Assembly (NCBI GenBank): GCA_030673355.1
Contig: DAOVJF010000175.1
Location: 1-6,106 of the forward strand
DNA: 6,106 nt
Direction of reading: 5' to 3'
Origin: Planctomycetota bacterium
GTDB lineage: Bacteria > JAJVIF01 > JAPKYR01
This document shows positions 1 through 5,640 of the stretch, piece after piece. Each line of letters opens with the position of its first letter. Within the stretch, counting starts at the first letter, position 1. A model generated the notes under the pieces. It saw only the letters and a program-made list of their open reading frames with translations. It searched no databases and had not been told where the DNA came from. The translations under genes were made by a program, and so were the position numbers.

Positions 1-17
1 CTTTGATATCCTGAACG

Positions 18-49
18 AAAAATTAAGAGCCCCTTAAAAAGGGATTCTT
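18..49 (-). terminator. Intrinsic terminator of the small lipoprotein gene
   Basis: Read on the minus strand, this lies 23 bases beyond the stop codon at 73-75. It has an outer AAGAA/CTCTT arm pair (one G-U), a single mismatch, an inner CCCTT/AAGGG stem and a three-base loop. The tract AATTTTT follows at once (24-18). The stem followed by a T tract is the rho-independent pattern, and its orientation fits the end of the gene at 73-594. Confidence 0.75.
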
Positions 50-72
50 GATAGAGAAAGTGTGACTGGTGG

Positions 73-594
73 TTATTCTGTTTCGGGTTCTTCTTCTGCA
101 TAGGAGAGAACAAAGCCCAGTTCGATTGCGCCTTCTTCTTTGATTTCCGCCCGAATAATCAAAATGTCACCCGCATCATTTGTGAACCCGGCTGTCGCTC
201 TGCTTGGACCTGCTTCTGTAAAATCCTCATTCAAAGTCCAGCCTTCAAGATTTCCATAGAATTCAGCGACCGCGTCCCATGACATTTCTCCCGATGCATA
301 AACACCGAGATCGATATCATTATCACCGGTCCCAATGCCGCCGCCAGCAACTGTCAAACCGTCCATCATGGGAATTGAATCCGGCCAGCCATCAGGTATG
401 CCTTCTGTGGCTGTGAGATTTAAATCCGGCACCTCTTCGGGTGTATCAACCGGTTGATCTGTATCAGGTGGGGTATCTGCATCGACATCCCCCCTTGGGC
501 CGCCTGTGTCCGATGGCTGACTGGATGGGCATGCGACCAGGCCGATGAGCATTACTGAGACTGCAAGTAACATCAGGATTTTAAGGAATTTCAT
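73..594 (-). CDS. Small predicted lipoprotein with acidic linker, unknown function
   Basis: The 173-residue product starts with a lipoprotein signal peptide: basic MKFLK, a hydrophobic core and the lipobox LVAC with Cys22 as the predicted lipidated residue. Residues 23-60 form a Pro/Asp/Thr-rich acidic linker. A compact domain follows at about 65-165, with IPDGWP at 66-71, a Gly-rich turn near 84-90 and an FYGNLEGW block at 112-119. The order 'Pro-rich entry, GLTV strand, FY...L.GW' recalls small lipoprotein domains of unknown function in many environmental genomes; I know no role for them. GGAGG at 602-606 lies seven bases before the ATG, which supports this start. The gene is divergent from the propeller lipoprotein at 907 and ends at an intrinsic terminator. 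It is probably envelope anchored; a surface or binding role is inference. Confidence 0.85.
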   Translation of the reverse strand: MKFLKILMLLAVSVMLIGLVACPSSQPSDTGGPRGDVDADTPPDTDQPVDTPEEVPDLNLTATEGIPDGWPDSIPMMDGLTVAGGGIGTGDNDIDLGVYASGEMSWDAVAEFYGNLEGWTLNEDFTEAGPSRATAGFTNDAGDILIIRAEIKEEGAIELGFVLSYAEEEPETE

Positions 595-631
595 GAATAC
601 GCCTCCATATTTTTGGTTAACCCCCCATACG

Positions 632-695
632 CCAGGAATTCCCCAGGGTGTCCATATGAAATACTGTTATCCCCTGCTTGTTATTAAATTCCTGG
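632..695. repeat. 9-bp inverted repeat in the divergent promoter region
   Basis: CCAGGAATT (632-640) and AATTCCTGG (687-695) are perfect reverse complements, separated by 46 bases. They lie between the small lipoprotein start (594) and its candidate promoter (723-750), so within the likely 5' leader of that transcript. They could form a weak long-loop hairpin or be two half-sites. A pair of this length can occur by chance. Confidence 0.3.
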
Positions 696-722
696 ATTCT
701 CTATATAGGATTTAATACGAAA

Positions 723-750
723 AGGATAACCAATCAGGTGTCAATGTCAA
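723..750 (-). promoter_or_regulatory. Candidate sigma70-type promoter for the small lipoprotein gene
   Basis: On the minus strand, TTGACA (750-745), a 16-base spacer and TATCCT (728-723) face the gene starting at 594. A second TTGACA follows directly (744-739), so the -35 hexamer occurs twice in tandem. The -10 matches consensus at four of six positions. The predicted leader is about 120 bases long. This is called by motif only. Confidence 0.4.
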
Positions 751-817
751 GTCACAGTTTCCGTATCAGTGCCGGATTTATGGATAACATGATCCAGTTA
801 TGTATTGTACTCTGGCA

Positions 818-847
818 TTGACGGTCAGCTTGTCTTTATCATTAAAT
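818..847 (+). promoter_or_regulatory. Candidate promoter for the propeller lipoprotein gene
   Basis: TTGACG (818-823), an 18-base spacer and TTAAAT (842-847) would start transcription near 854, giving a leader of about 53 bases before the ATG at 907. A weaker alternative is TTGTTA (678-683) with TATATA (702-707), also 18 bases apart, which would give a leader of about 190 bases. Both are motif matches only. Apart from these sites and the inverted repeat at 632-695, I see nothing else in the 595-906 gap. Confidence 0.35.
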
Positions 848-906
848 AGCATTAAAATTCCTAAAGGTTGAAATATTGCATGCCAGAATACGAATTAGGA
901 GGAATT

Positions 907-2691
907 ATGATAATCAGGATTGCTGCTGTTATCAGCATTATTGCTTTTTGTGCGGTGTTATTTACCGGTTGCGGAGGGGGAAGTTCTGTGGCACCGGCTG
1001 TCGCCACAATTAAGGTGATCTCTCCCAATGGAGGGGAAACCCCCCATGCAGGGGAAAATCTGATGATTGCCTGGGTCTCTCAGGATGTCACCGGTACGGT
1101 CGAGATTACCTACTCAAAGGATAATTTCGCTGCCGATATCCAGGTTATCGTGGCCGGATGGGCGGGCAGCGGAAGTTATTCCTGGCAGAATATTCCCGAC
1201 GATCAGTCAACAACCGTGCGAGTACGGGTGAGTTCGACAAGTGACCCGACTGTATTCGATATATCGGATGCGGATTTTTCAATCCTGGCGCCGATTGTTG
1301 TCCAGGTTGGATGGGCGGTAAGTTTTGGCAGCGGAAAAGAGTTAGGCAAAGATGTCGCTGTGGACCCGGACGGAAATTTCTATATCGTCGGGACTTTCGA
1401 TCCCGGCATCGGGGGATGCGATTTCGATCCCGGACCGGGTGATGCAATGATTGATACCAACGGCTGGGAGGACATTTATATCTCTAAATTCGATACGGAC
1501 GGGAATTTCCTCTGGGTACAGACATGGGGCGGTACAGGCACCGATGAAGGTCATGCGGTAGCGGTCGATCCAGCCGGATCTGTCTACGTATCGGGTAAAT
1601 TTGAAAGCACGGTCGATTTTGACCCCGGGACAGGCACTCACAACAAAACCGCCAGTGGTACCGAGGATGTGTTTCTCTCCAAATTTGATCTCGATGGAAA
1701 TTTCCTCTGGGCTGAGACATGGGGATCCGGCGATACTGCCAGCTACCCATATTCCCCATTTTACGGGGATTGCGGTGAAAGTGTGGCGGTCGATGCATCG
1801 GGTGATGTGTATGTAGCCTGCAACCAGAGAATTCCGGGCATAAGAAAATATTCGTCCGCTGGAATGCTCGTCTTCACTTATGGATGGGGCACCTCGTCAA
1901 CATTCGATCGTGCGTACGGTGTGGCCGTGTCGTCTGATGCGGTTTACATAGCCGGGCGTTTTACCGGGACGATGGATTTCGACCCGGGCCTTCCGGTCGA
2001 TAACCATACCGCGAATGATTATGTCGATTCCTGCCTTATAAAACTCGACCTTTCAGGCAGCTATCAATGGGGCCTTAACTGGGGCGGAACAGATAAACTT
2101 ACCGGCTATGCAAACCCCCCGTATTATGGCGATTGCGCCTTTGATGTTGCGGTGGACTCATCCGGGAATCCGTATGTTTGCGGAAGTTTCTACGGTACAA
2201 CCGATTTCGATCCCGGCGCGGGAACTACAGCCCACACGGCTGTCGATGATTTCGGGGATGCTTACCTGGTCAGGTTTACCGCCACTGGCGTTTACCAATG
2301 GGTCGAGATTATAGCCGGCGACCATTTCCAGGAATCTTTCGGAATTTCAATTAACGCCTCCGGTGATCTGGGTATGACCGGCAGATTCTATAACACCGTT
2401 GATTTCGATACCGGCGGCGGCACGGAGGACCATACATCTGTAGGCGACTCGGACATTTTCCTGAGCAAGTATGATGTCAATGGAAACTGGAAATGGACAT
2501 TGACATGGGGAAGCACAAGTTATGATCTTGGCGTGGGAACCGCATTCGATCCGCTTGGGAATGTCCTGATGGCTGGCTATTTTAACGATACAATTGATTT
2601 CGATCCCGGTGCAGATACCGATGATCACACAGCTGGCGGATTTGATGACGCGGTGCTGATTAAACTGAACCCTGATGGGTTCTGGGATTGA
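907..2691 (+). CDS. Lipoprotein with Ig-like domain and seven-bladed SBBP-type beta-propeller
   Basis: I place the start at ATG 907 rather than an in-frame TTG at 868. AGGAGG (897-902) lies four bases before 907, and starting there puts the signal peptide at the N terminus: MIIRIAAV..., lipobox LFTGC, lipidated Cys22. The product has 594 residues. Residues about 28-125 resemble a Kre9/KNH-type Ig-like domain (ISPNGGE, IAW, GSYSW, VRVSS, DISDADFSI). From about 135 to the end there are seven repeats of 'VAVD..GN.YV.G.F...DFDPG......FLSKFD..GNFLW..TWG'. The DFDPG-type motif starts at residues 172, 237, 357, 433, 499 (variant DFDTG) and 564; the third repeat lacks it. The repeats match the SBBP beta-propeller family. 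The repeat phase is split between the two ends, as in circularly closed propellers. A role at the outer membrane or cell surface in binding is inferred; I see no catalytic motif. Confidence 0.85.
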   Translation: MIIRIAAVISIIAFCAVLFTGCGGGSSVAPAVATIKVISPNGGETPHAGENLMIAWVSQDVTGTVEITYSKDNFAADIQVIVAGWAGSGSYSWQNIPDDQSTTVRVRVSSTSDPTVFDISDADFSILAPIVVQVGWAVSFGSGKELGKDVAVDPDGNFYIVGTFDPGIGGCDFDPGPGDAMIDTNGWEDIYISKFDTDGNFLWVQTWGGTGTDEGHAVAVDPAGSVYVSGKFESTVDFDPGTGTHNKTASGTEDVFLSKFDLDGNFLWAETWGSGDTASYPYSPFYGDCGESVAVDASGDVYVACNQRIPGIRKYSSAGMLVFTYGWGTSSTFDRAYGVAVSSDAVYIAGRFTGTMDFDPGLPVDNHTANDYVDSCLIKLDLSGSYQWGLNWGGTDKLTGYANPPYYGDCAFDVAVDSSGNPYVCGSFYGTTDFDPGAGTTAHTAVDDFGDAYLVRFTATGVYQWVEIIAGDHFQESFGISINASGDLGMTGRFYNTVDFDTGGGTEDHTSVGDSDIFLSKYDVNGNWKWTLTWGSTSYDLGVGTAFDPLGNVLMAGYFNDTIDFDPGADTDDHTAGGFDDAVLIKLNPDGFWD

Positions 2692-2703
2692 TTTACGTTG
2701 GTT

Positions 2704-2732
2704 TTGAATTTGTTTGTGATATATGCTAGATT
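2704..2732 (+). promoter_or_regulatory. Candidate promoter of the structured RNA / rsgA leader
   Basis: TTGAAT (2704-2709), a 17-base spacer and TAGATT (2727-2732) lie just after the stop codon of the propeller gene. Each hexamer matches four consensus positions. Transcription would begin near 2739-2740 and run about 175 bases to the terminator at 2882-2913. No clear terminator separates this point from the upstream gene, so read-through is also possible. Confidence 0.35.
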
Positions 2733-2792
2733 GTACTCGTCAATAAATTTCAAACGTACGGTTTTTTAAACCGAAAGGAGGCATGACTTAGT

Positions 2793-2852
2793 ATGAGATC
2801 AATGAGCGAATACATAGTAACCCTGTCATGCCCCTGGAGGTCCGACCGCTGA
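2793..2852 (+). CDS. Possible 19-codon leader ORF (speculative)
   Basis: The frame from ATG 2793 to TGA 2850-2852 encodes MRSMSEYIVTLSCPWRSDR. AAAGGAGG (2774-2781) is a strong ribosome-binding sequence with an 11-base gap to this ATG, longer than ideal; the second in-frame ATG at 2802 is further away still. The same Shine-Dalgarno lies in the 5' arm of the large hairpin, so folding would mask it. The ORF ends 29 bases before the terminator stem, an arrangement seen in translation-coupled attenuators. No run of one amino acid's codons is present. It may be fortuitous. Confidence 0.2.
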   Translation: MRSMSEYIVTLSCPWRSDR

Positions 2853-2881
2853 TGTAACCCGCTTGAATAAGAAGGAACCGC

Positions 2882-2913
2882 GACCGTCCAGTTGGGCGGT
2901 CATTTTCTTTTTT
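2882..2913 (+). terminator. Intrinsic terminator upstream of rsgA
   Basis: GACCGTCC (2882-2889) pairs with GGGCGGTC (2894-2901) over eight positions, one of them G-U, around an AGTT loop, followed by ATTTTCTTTTTT (2902-2913). It points the same way as rsgA and ends 81 bases before its start. GACCGC at 2844-2849 is also perfectly complementary to GCGGTC (2896-2901), so an alternative antiterminating pairing can be drawn. Confidence 0.85.
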
Positions 2914-2994
2914 AGATCGGGTCACTCAATGGCTGGACAGGGGTAGAAGAACATCCAGTTTTGTATTAATGGAAATAATCCGGGAGGTGATCAT

Positions 2995-4074
2995 ATGCTT
3001 GTAATAGCTGACGTAGAGACTAAAAGTGAGTTATCCAGGGGGATTAACAGCAAAATAAGATCAAGGAGAACAAAAGTTTTGATTAACAATAACTTAGAAA
3101 CTAATAAAAGTACGGAGCACAGCTCCGGTGTTGTATACAGGAAATCAACAGGTTTCTACGAAGTACATCCTGATTCCGATCGTGTTAATGCAGTCACCTG
3201 CACAATTTCATCGAAGCTCAGGAAAGACCTGATCTATCCACTCGCGGACCCGTCCTCACGGCGTCAACGTGTATTGGATGTTAAGGACATCAAGATGACC
3301 GATCCGGTCGCGATCAACGACAGGGTGATTTTTATCGATTCCGGGGACGGTACAGGGGTGATCACTGAAATTCTGCCGCGCTCCAATAAACTGAACCGGC
3401 TTTCGCCTCGGAACAAGAAAATGGAGCAGGTTATTGTCGCTAATGTTGATCAGGTCGTTGTCGTTACGCCGGCATCGAAGGCAAAAAAACATTGGTCGTT
3501 TGTCGACTGCTTCCTCGCCGACGCTGAGGTTGCCGAGATCCCGGTGCTGATGTGTATCAGCAAAACCGATATTGCAGATGATGATTTCATGGACGGGGTG
3601 CGTGTTTACGAGAAAATGGGTTATCCAACAGTACTGACAAGTGTTGTGGATAAAACAGGGCTGGATGATTTCAGCAATGCAATCAGGGACAAGGTTTCAG
3701 TCCTGGTGGGAAAATCAGGAGTTGGAAAATCAAGCCTGATTAACTCAATCCAGCCTGGATTCGAGTTATTCGTTAAGGAAGTCAGCAGTAAAACCGGAAA
3801 AGGGAAACACGCGACAACCCATCTCGAATTGTTCCCGCTTGATTTCGGGGGCGGGGTAGTGGACACGCCGGGCATGCGAAAATTCGGACTCTGGGAAGGA
3901 TCGGACCTGGATATCGCATACTTGTACCGGGACCTGAGACCCTACCTGGGCCAGTGCAGATTCGGCTCCGATTGCTCTCATACCCATGAACCGGGATGTG
4001 CGATCAAGGATGCATTGGACGCTGGTGAGATTTCAGAAATGAGGTACAGGAGCTACATGAAAATGGCAAGGTGA
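2995..4074 (+). CDS. rsgA: Ribosome small subunit-dependent GTPase RsgA (YjeQ/EngC)
   Basis: RsgA binds the maturing 30S subunit in the cytoplasm and hydrolyses GTP during late assembly. The 359-residue product shows the circularly permuted GTPase order that identifies the family: G4 as SKTD (189-192), then the G1 P-loop GKSGVGKSS (239-247), the G2-region Thr at 274-275 (HATTH) and G3 DTPG (290-293). The zinc-binding C-terminal domain follows with Cys321, Cys327, His329 and Cys335 (C-x5-C-x-H-x5-C). The N-terminal OB-fold runs from about 45 (GVVYRKSTGFYEV) to 130. GGAGGTGA (2983-2990) lies four bases before the ATG, which supports the start. Two features are unusual: about 44 residues precede the OB-fold, and an extra segment of some 20-25 residues (about 78-101) sits between LRK and DPVAINDRV. 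The preceding terminator with no obvious promoter after it suggests control by read-through, an inference. Confidence 0.95.
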   Translation: MLVIADVETKSELSRGINSKIRSRRTKVLINNNLETNKSTEHSSGVVYRKSTGFYEVHPDSDRVNAVTCTISSKLRKDLIYPLADPSSRRQRVLDVKDIKMTDPVAINDRVIFIDSGDGTGVITEILPRSNKLNRLSPRNKKMEQVIVANVDQVVVVTPASKAKKHWSFVDCFLADAEVAEIPVLMCISKTDIADDDFMDGVRVYEKMGYPTVLTSVVDKTGLDDFSNAIRDKVSVLVGKSGVGKSSLINSIQPGFELFVKEVSSKTGKGKHATTHLELFPLDFGGGVVDTPGMRKFGLWEGSDLDIAYLYRDLRPYLGQCRFGSDCSHTHEPGCAIKDALDAGEISEMRYRSYMKMAR

Positions 4075-4093
4075 AACATCCTGTTCTGTTTAT

Positions 4094-4162
4094 AAGGAGC
4101 GCGGAGCCGCATCCATTAATAAAACCGGAACCTGGGTTCTGCGCTCCTTAATTTTCTTCTTA
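4094..4162 (+). terminator. Long-stem terminator after rsgA, between convergent genes
   Basis: The 15-base arms at 4094-4108 (AAGGAGCGCGGAGCC) and 4135-4149 (GGTTCTGCGCTCCTT) pair fully with two G-U pairs around a 26-base loop. The pyrimidine tract AATTTTCTTCTT follows (4150-4161). It lies 19 bases after the rsgA stop and just beyond the stop of the convergent membrane-protein gene (4165). The T tract favours termination of rsgA. The stem can also form in the minus-strand RNA but has no good T tract there. Confidence 0.75.
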
Positions 4163-4164
4163 TC

Positions 4165-4647
4165 CTATTTCCCCTTCGATTGTGGTGCTAAAAGAACGAC
4201 GAGGTTCATCATCAGGAATACAATGTCCCTGATCATTGCCCCCCAGGCTGCATTTGTGCCCGTGACCAGTTCGAATAACCAGTTATCAAGTCCGCAACCG
4301 CAGTCGATTTCCATCCCGCGAACAATTGCTGCGCCTACCGCAAAGATAAACACGATATTCAAGGCCAGTAAGAGGATCGCCGAGGGCCGTACCCATCTAT
4401 GAGCAATGAACAGCACGCCGGTGACGAGTTCCAGCACCGGCATGATTACTGCCATTGGGCTGACCAGCCACGTGAGCGGACCGACCATGAGTTCGTAGAC
4501 CAGGATTGCCCTGCCGAAGTCCCATGGATTGGCTAGTTTTTCGATACTTGCCGTAATGAATATAAGGCCAAGCAGTATTCTGCATGCATGATAAACAGGT
4601 CCCGGGACCACTGAAGTATCCCTGACCGATCCGCTGTCAGGCGTCAT
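4165..4647 (-). CDS. MauE/DoxX-like membrane protein with CGCG motif
   Basis: This 160-residue protein is mostly hydrophobic, with membrane segments at about 19-36, 62-82, 88-110 and 138-155, the four-helix layout of MauE/DoxX proteins. Family-like marks are the GLIFITASIEKL first helix (Glu36, Lys37), a Glu in the second (Glu73, VLELVTG), an RG turn at 110-111 and the Cys pair C116-G-C118-G near the end of the third helix. MauE is required for methylamine dehydrogenase maturation, where a thiol-disulfide role has been proposed, and its relatives carry a similar CGC motif. No other mau genes are present, so I do not use the symbol. The start ATG overlaps the rhodanese stop as ATGA, with GGGGGT about eight bases upstream as a possible ribosome-binding site. 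This implies translational coupling. Redox or sulfur handling in the membrane with the rhodanese is the likeliest role. Confidence 0.8.
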   Translation of the reverse strand: MTPDSGSVRDTSVVPGPVYHACRILLGLIFITASIEKLANPWDFGRAILVYELMVGPLTWLVSPMAVIMPVLELVTGVLFIAHRWVRPSAILLLALNIVFIFAVGAAIVRGMEIDCGCGLDNWLFELVTGTNAAWGAMIRDIVFLMMNLVVLLAPQSKGK

Positions 4648-5216
4648 GGGTCAACCCCCACGCTCACCGGGTAACCCCGGAATTCCCATTCGTCCAGTCC
4701 CTCGCTGAAGATGTAAACCTCCTGGTAATATTCGTAAATCAGCGACTGGGCGAGAATGTATGACTCATCGCATGTCTCGCTTTTGCAGTAGCACACGACC
4801 GGTGTGTCAGGAGTGATCTGATCCCTGTATTGTTCGAAATACAGGTCGAACTCATCGTAGTGCCAGTTAACAGCTCCCTGAATATGCCCATACGCATAAC
4901 GTTCCGGGTTTCTTGCATCGAGGAAAAGATATCCGCCCTCATCATAATATTGCTTCGCGGTATCGACATCGATCCGGATGATTTCGGCAAGTTCGGGACC
5001 GTCCGGTTCTGTCGGGACCGGGAATCGTTCGGCCTCCCAGTTGTAAATGAGCGGGACGCCCTGGAGCAGTCCCGCTTTCGCCCGGCTGATTATCCCCCGT
5101 TCAGCCATCGCGAAAAGCACTGGTGTCCTGAGCCAGTTGATGATTAATGCGGCAATTATAATAATAACAAGGAGGATAATCGCTTTCTGTAAGTCACTTT
5201 TTAATGAATTTTCCAT
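4644..5216 (-). CDS. Membrane-anchored rhodanese-like sulfurtransferase
   Basis: Rhodaneses carry sulfane sulfur as a persulfide on an active-site Cys. This 190-residue protein has one N-terminal membrane segment (about 11-28, very rich in Ile/Leu). The soluble part probably faces the periplasm, because the charged MENSLKSDLQK precedes the helix. Residues 31-74 form a linker. The rhodanese domain covers about 78-187: DARNPERYAYGHIQGAVN (100-117), the active loop CYCKSETCDES (142-152) with Cys144 as the expected catalytic residue plus nearby Cys142 and Cys149, and a closing EGLDEWEFRGYPVS (172-185). It overlaps the downstream MauE/DoxX-like gene by four bases. No Shine-Dalgarno precedes the ATG; a -10-like box only about 15 bases upstream suggests a very short or nearly leaderless mRNA. 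The physiological sulfur donor and acceptor cannot be read from the sequence. Confidence 0.88.
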   Translation of the reverse strand: MENSLKSDLQKAIILLVIIIIAALIINWLRTPVLFAMAERGIISRAKAGLLQGVPLIYNWEAERFPVPTEPDGPELAEIIRIDVDTAKQYYDEGGYLFLDARNPERYAYGHIQGAVNWHYDEFDLYFEQYRDQITPDTPVVCYCKSETCDESYILAQSLIYEYYQEVYIFSEGLDEWEFRGYPVSVGVDP

Positions 5217-5226
5217 ATTTGGTGCG

Positions 5227-5260
5227 GTGTTAGTATAACACGATCAGTGGAATTCAGTCC
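5227..5260 (-). promoter_or_regulatory. Candidate promoter with overlapping palindromic operator for the rhodanese operon
   Basis: GTGTTAGTATAACAC (5227-5241) is a perfect 6-3-6 palindrome. Its minus-strand reading contains TATACT (5237-5232), a five-of-six match to a -10 box. The -35 position around 5260-5255 is weak (GGACTG). Transcription from this box would start near 5225, about nine bases before the ATG. A repressor bound at such a palindrome would cover the -10, so this is a plausible operator, but nothing in the window encodes a candidate regulator. Confidence 0.4.
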
Positions 5261-5279
5261 GGGAATGATTTCCACTGAT
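5243..5279. repeat. 10-bp inverted repeat upstream of the rhodanese operon
   Basis: ATCAGTGGAA (5243-5252) and TTCCACTGAT (5270-5279) are perfect reverse complements around a 17-base loop. The repeat lies two bases from the palindrome at 5227-5241 and 134 bases beyond the stop of the zinc-finger gene. No T tract follows on either strand, so it is a poor intrinsic terminator. It could be a second operator, a hairpin at the end of the upstream transcript, or a small repeat. Between 5280 and 5412 I see only a GCAGGA/TCCTGC pair near 5369-5389. Confidence 0.45.
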
Positions 5280-5412
5280 TTATTTAGACATAATAAAAAT
5301 ATGAAAGTTCAAGCGGGATTCAGGGGGGAAAGTAAGCAAAGGTGGAAAGGGATATATAGATGGATCTTCGCAGGATCCTATATTCCTGCGTTAGTGTTAA
5401 CTTGTTTAGCTG

Positions 5413-5640
5413 TTACGCGGCCTGGAAATTCCTGATCTCAACCTCTACACCCTCATATTCCGCGGTTTCAGCGGATTTCAGAAGCCTATCTGAAATTTCC
5501 TCATCGACGTACGCCTCACCACAGTTCGTGCAGATCCACGCCGGTACATTTTTAATGACCAATGTCATTCCGTTTCTTTCAAAAGTAACAGTAGTTTTAC
5601 CCTGGACTGTTTCGTCATTTCGACAGATTATACATTTCAT
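5413..5640 (-). CDS. YgiT-type (MqsA-like) zinc-finger antitoxin-like protein
   Basis: The 75-residue protein carries two CxxC knuckles, Cys3/Cys6 and Cys37/Cys40 (WICTNCGEAYVDEE), and ends in a short acidic helix and the tail EVEIRNFQAA. This matches the short YgiT-type zinc-finger family, related to the N-terminal zinc domain of the antitoxin MqsA but without MqsA's helix-turn-helix domain; the length is normal for these short forms. Such genes usually follow a DUF4258 toxin-like gene. Here only the 3' tail of that partner remains directly upstream, its TAA sharing one base with this ATG. AGGAGG (5649-5654), eight bases before the ATG, lies within the partner's last codons. The gene looks intact, so it may be an orphan antitoxin. 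Function beyond zinc binding is inferred from family and context. Confidence 0.85.
   Translation of the reverse strand: MKCIICRNDETVQGKTTVTFERNGMTLVIKNVPAWICTNCGEAYVDEEISDRLLKSAETAEYEGVEVEIRNFQAA

Larger units (their letters stand above)
2739..2913 (+). ncRNA. Candidate structured small RNA or cis-regulatory leader upstream of rsgA
   Basis: Three base-paired elements run in order. First is CGGTTT-TTT-AAACCG (2759-2773). Second is a long hairpin in which AGG-(A bulge)-GGCATGAC (2776-2787) pairs with GTCATGCC-CCT (2825-2835), continued inward by TTAGTATG (2788-2795) against CATAGTAA (2813-2820) with one G-G mismatch and a CCCT bulge. Third is an intrinsic terminator (2882-2913). The unpaired stretch 2836-2881 is where family-specific conserved bases would be expected. 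The start is set by the candidate promoter only. About 175 nt with its own promoter and terminator would suit a small RNA such as 6S RNA, but I cannot recognise 6S or any riboswitch family with confidence. The position before rsgA also suits an attenuating leader. Confidence 0.45.

Noticed and set aside
868..906. Longer reading of the propeller lipoprotein from an in-frame TTG at 868
   Set aside because: It would add 13 residues ahead of the signal peptide, while ATG 907 has AGGAGG four bases upstream and begins a proper lipoprotein signal.
1145..2628. Several minus-strand ORFs of 90-100 codons inside the propeller gene
   Set aside because: Their apparent regularity comes from the repeated codons of the propeller blades on the opposite strand; the translations resemble no family.
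2759..2773. CGGTTT-TTT-AAACCG as terminator of the propeller gene
   Set aside because: The stem is short and A/T-rich and is followed by GAAAGGAGG rather than a T tract; it fits better as part of the structured leader.
2821..2880. A 6S-like RNA on the minus strand (TTCAAGCGGGTTACA resembles part of the enterobacterial 6S 3' region)
   Set aside because: The strong terminator and candidate promoter point to the plus strand, and the rest of the minus-strand sequence does not resemble 6S RNA.
792..2967. ATCCAGTTATGTATT (792-806) and ATCCAGTTTTGTATT (2953-2967) as a shared promoter element
   Set aside because: One near-identical 15-base pair is about what chance gives in a window this size, and the two lie at different distances from the next start codon.
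4830..5147. Plus-strand 105-codon ORF antisense to the rhodanese gene
   Set aside because: It is a shadow of a well-supported coding frame, with no family signature or ribosome-binding site.
5247..5435. Plus-strand 62-codon ORF between the rhodanese operon and the zinc-finger gene
   Set aside because: It has no ribosome-binding site or recognisable domain, and overlaps the end of the zinc-finger gene.
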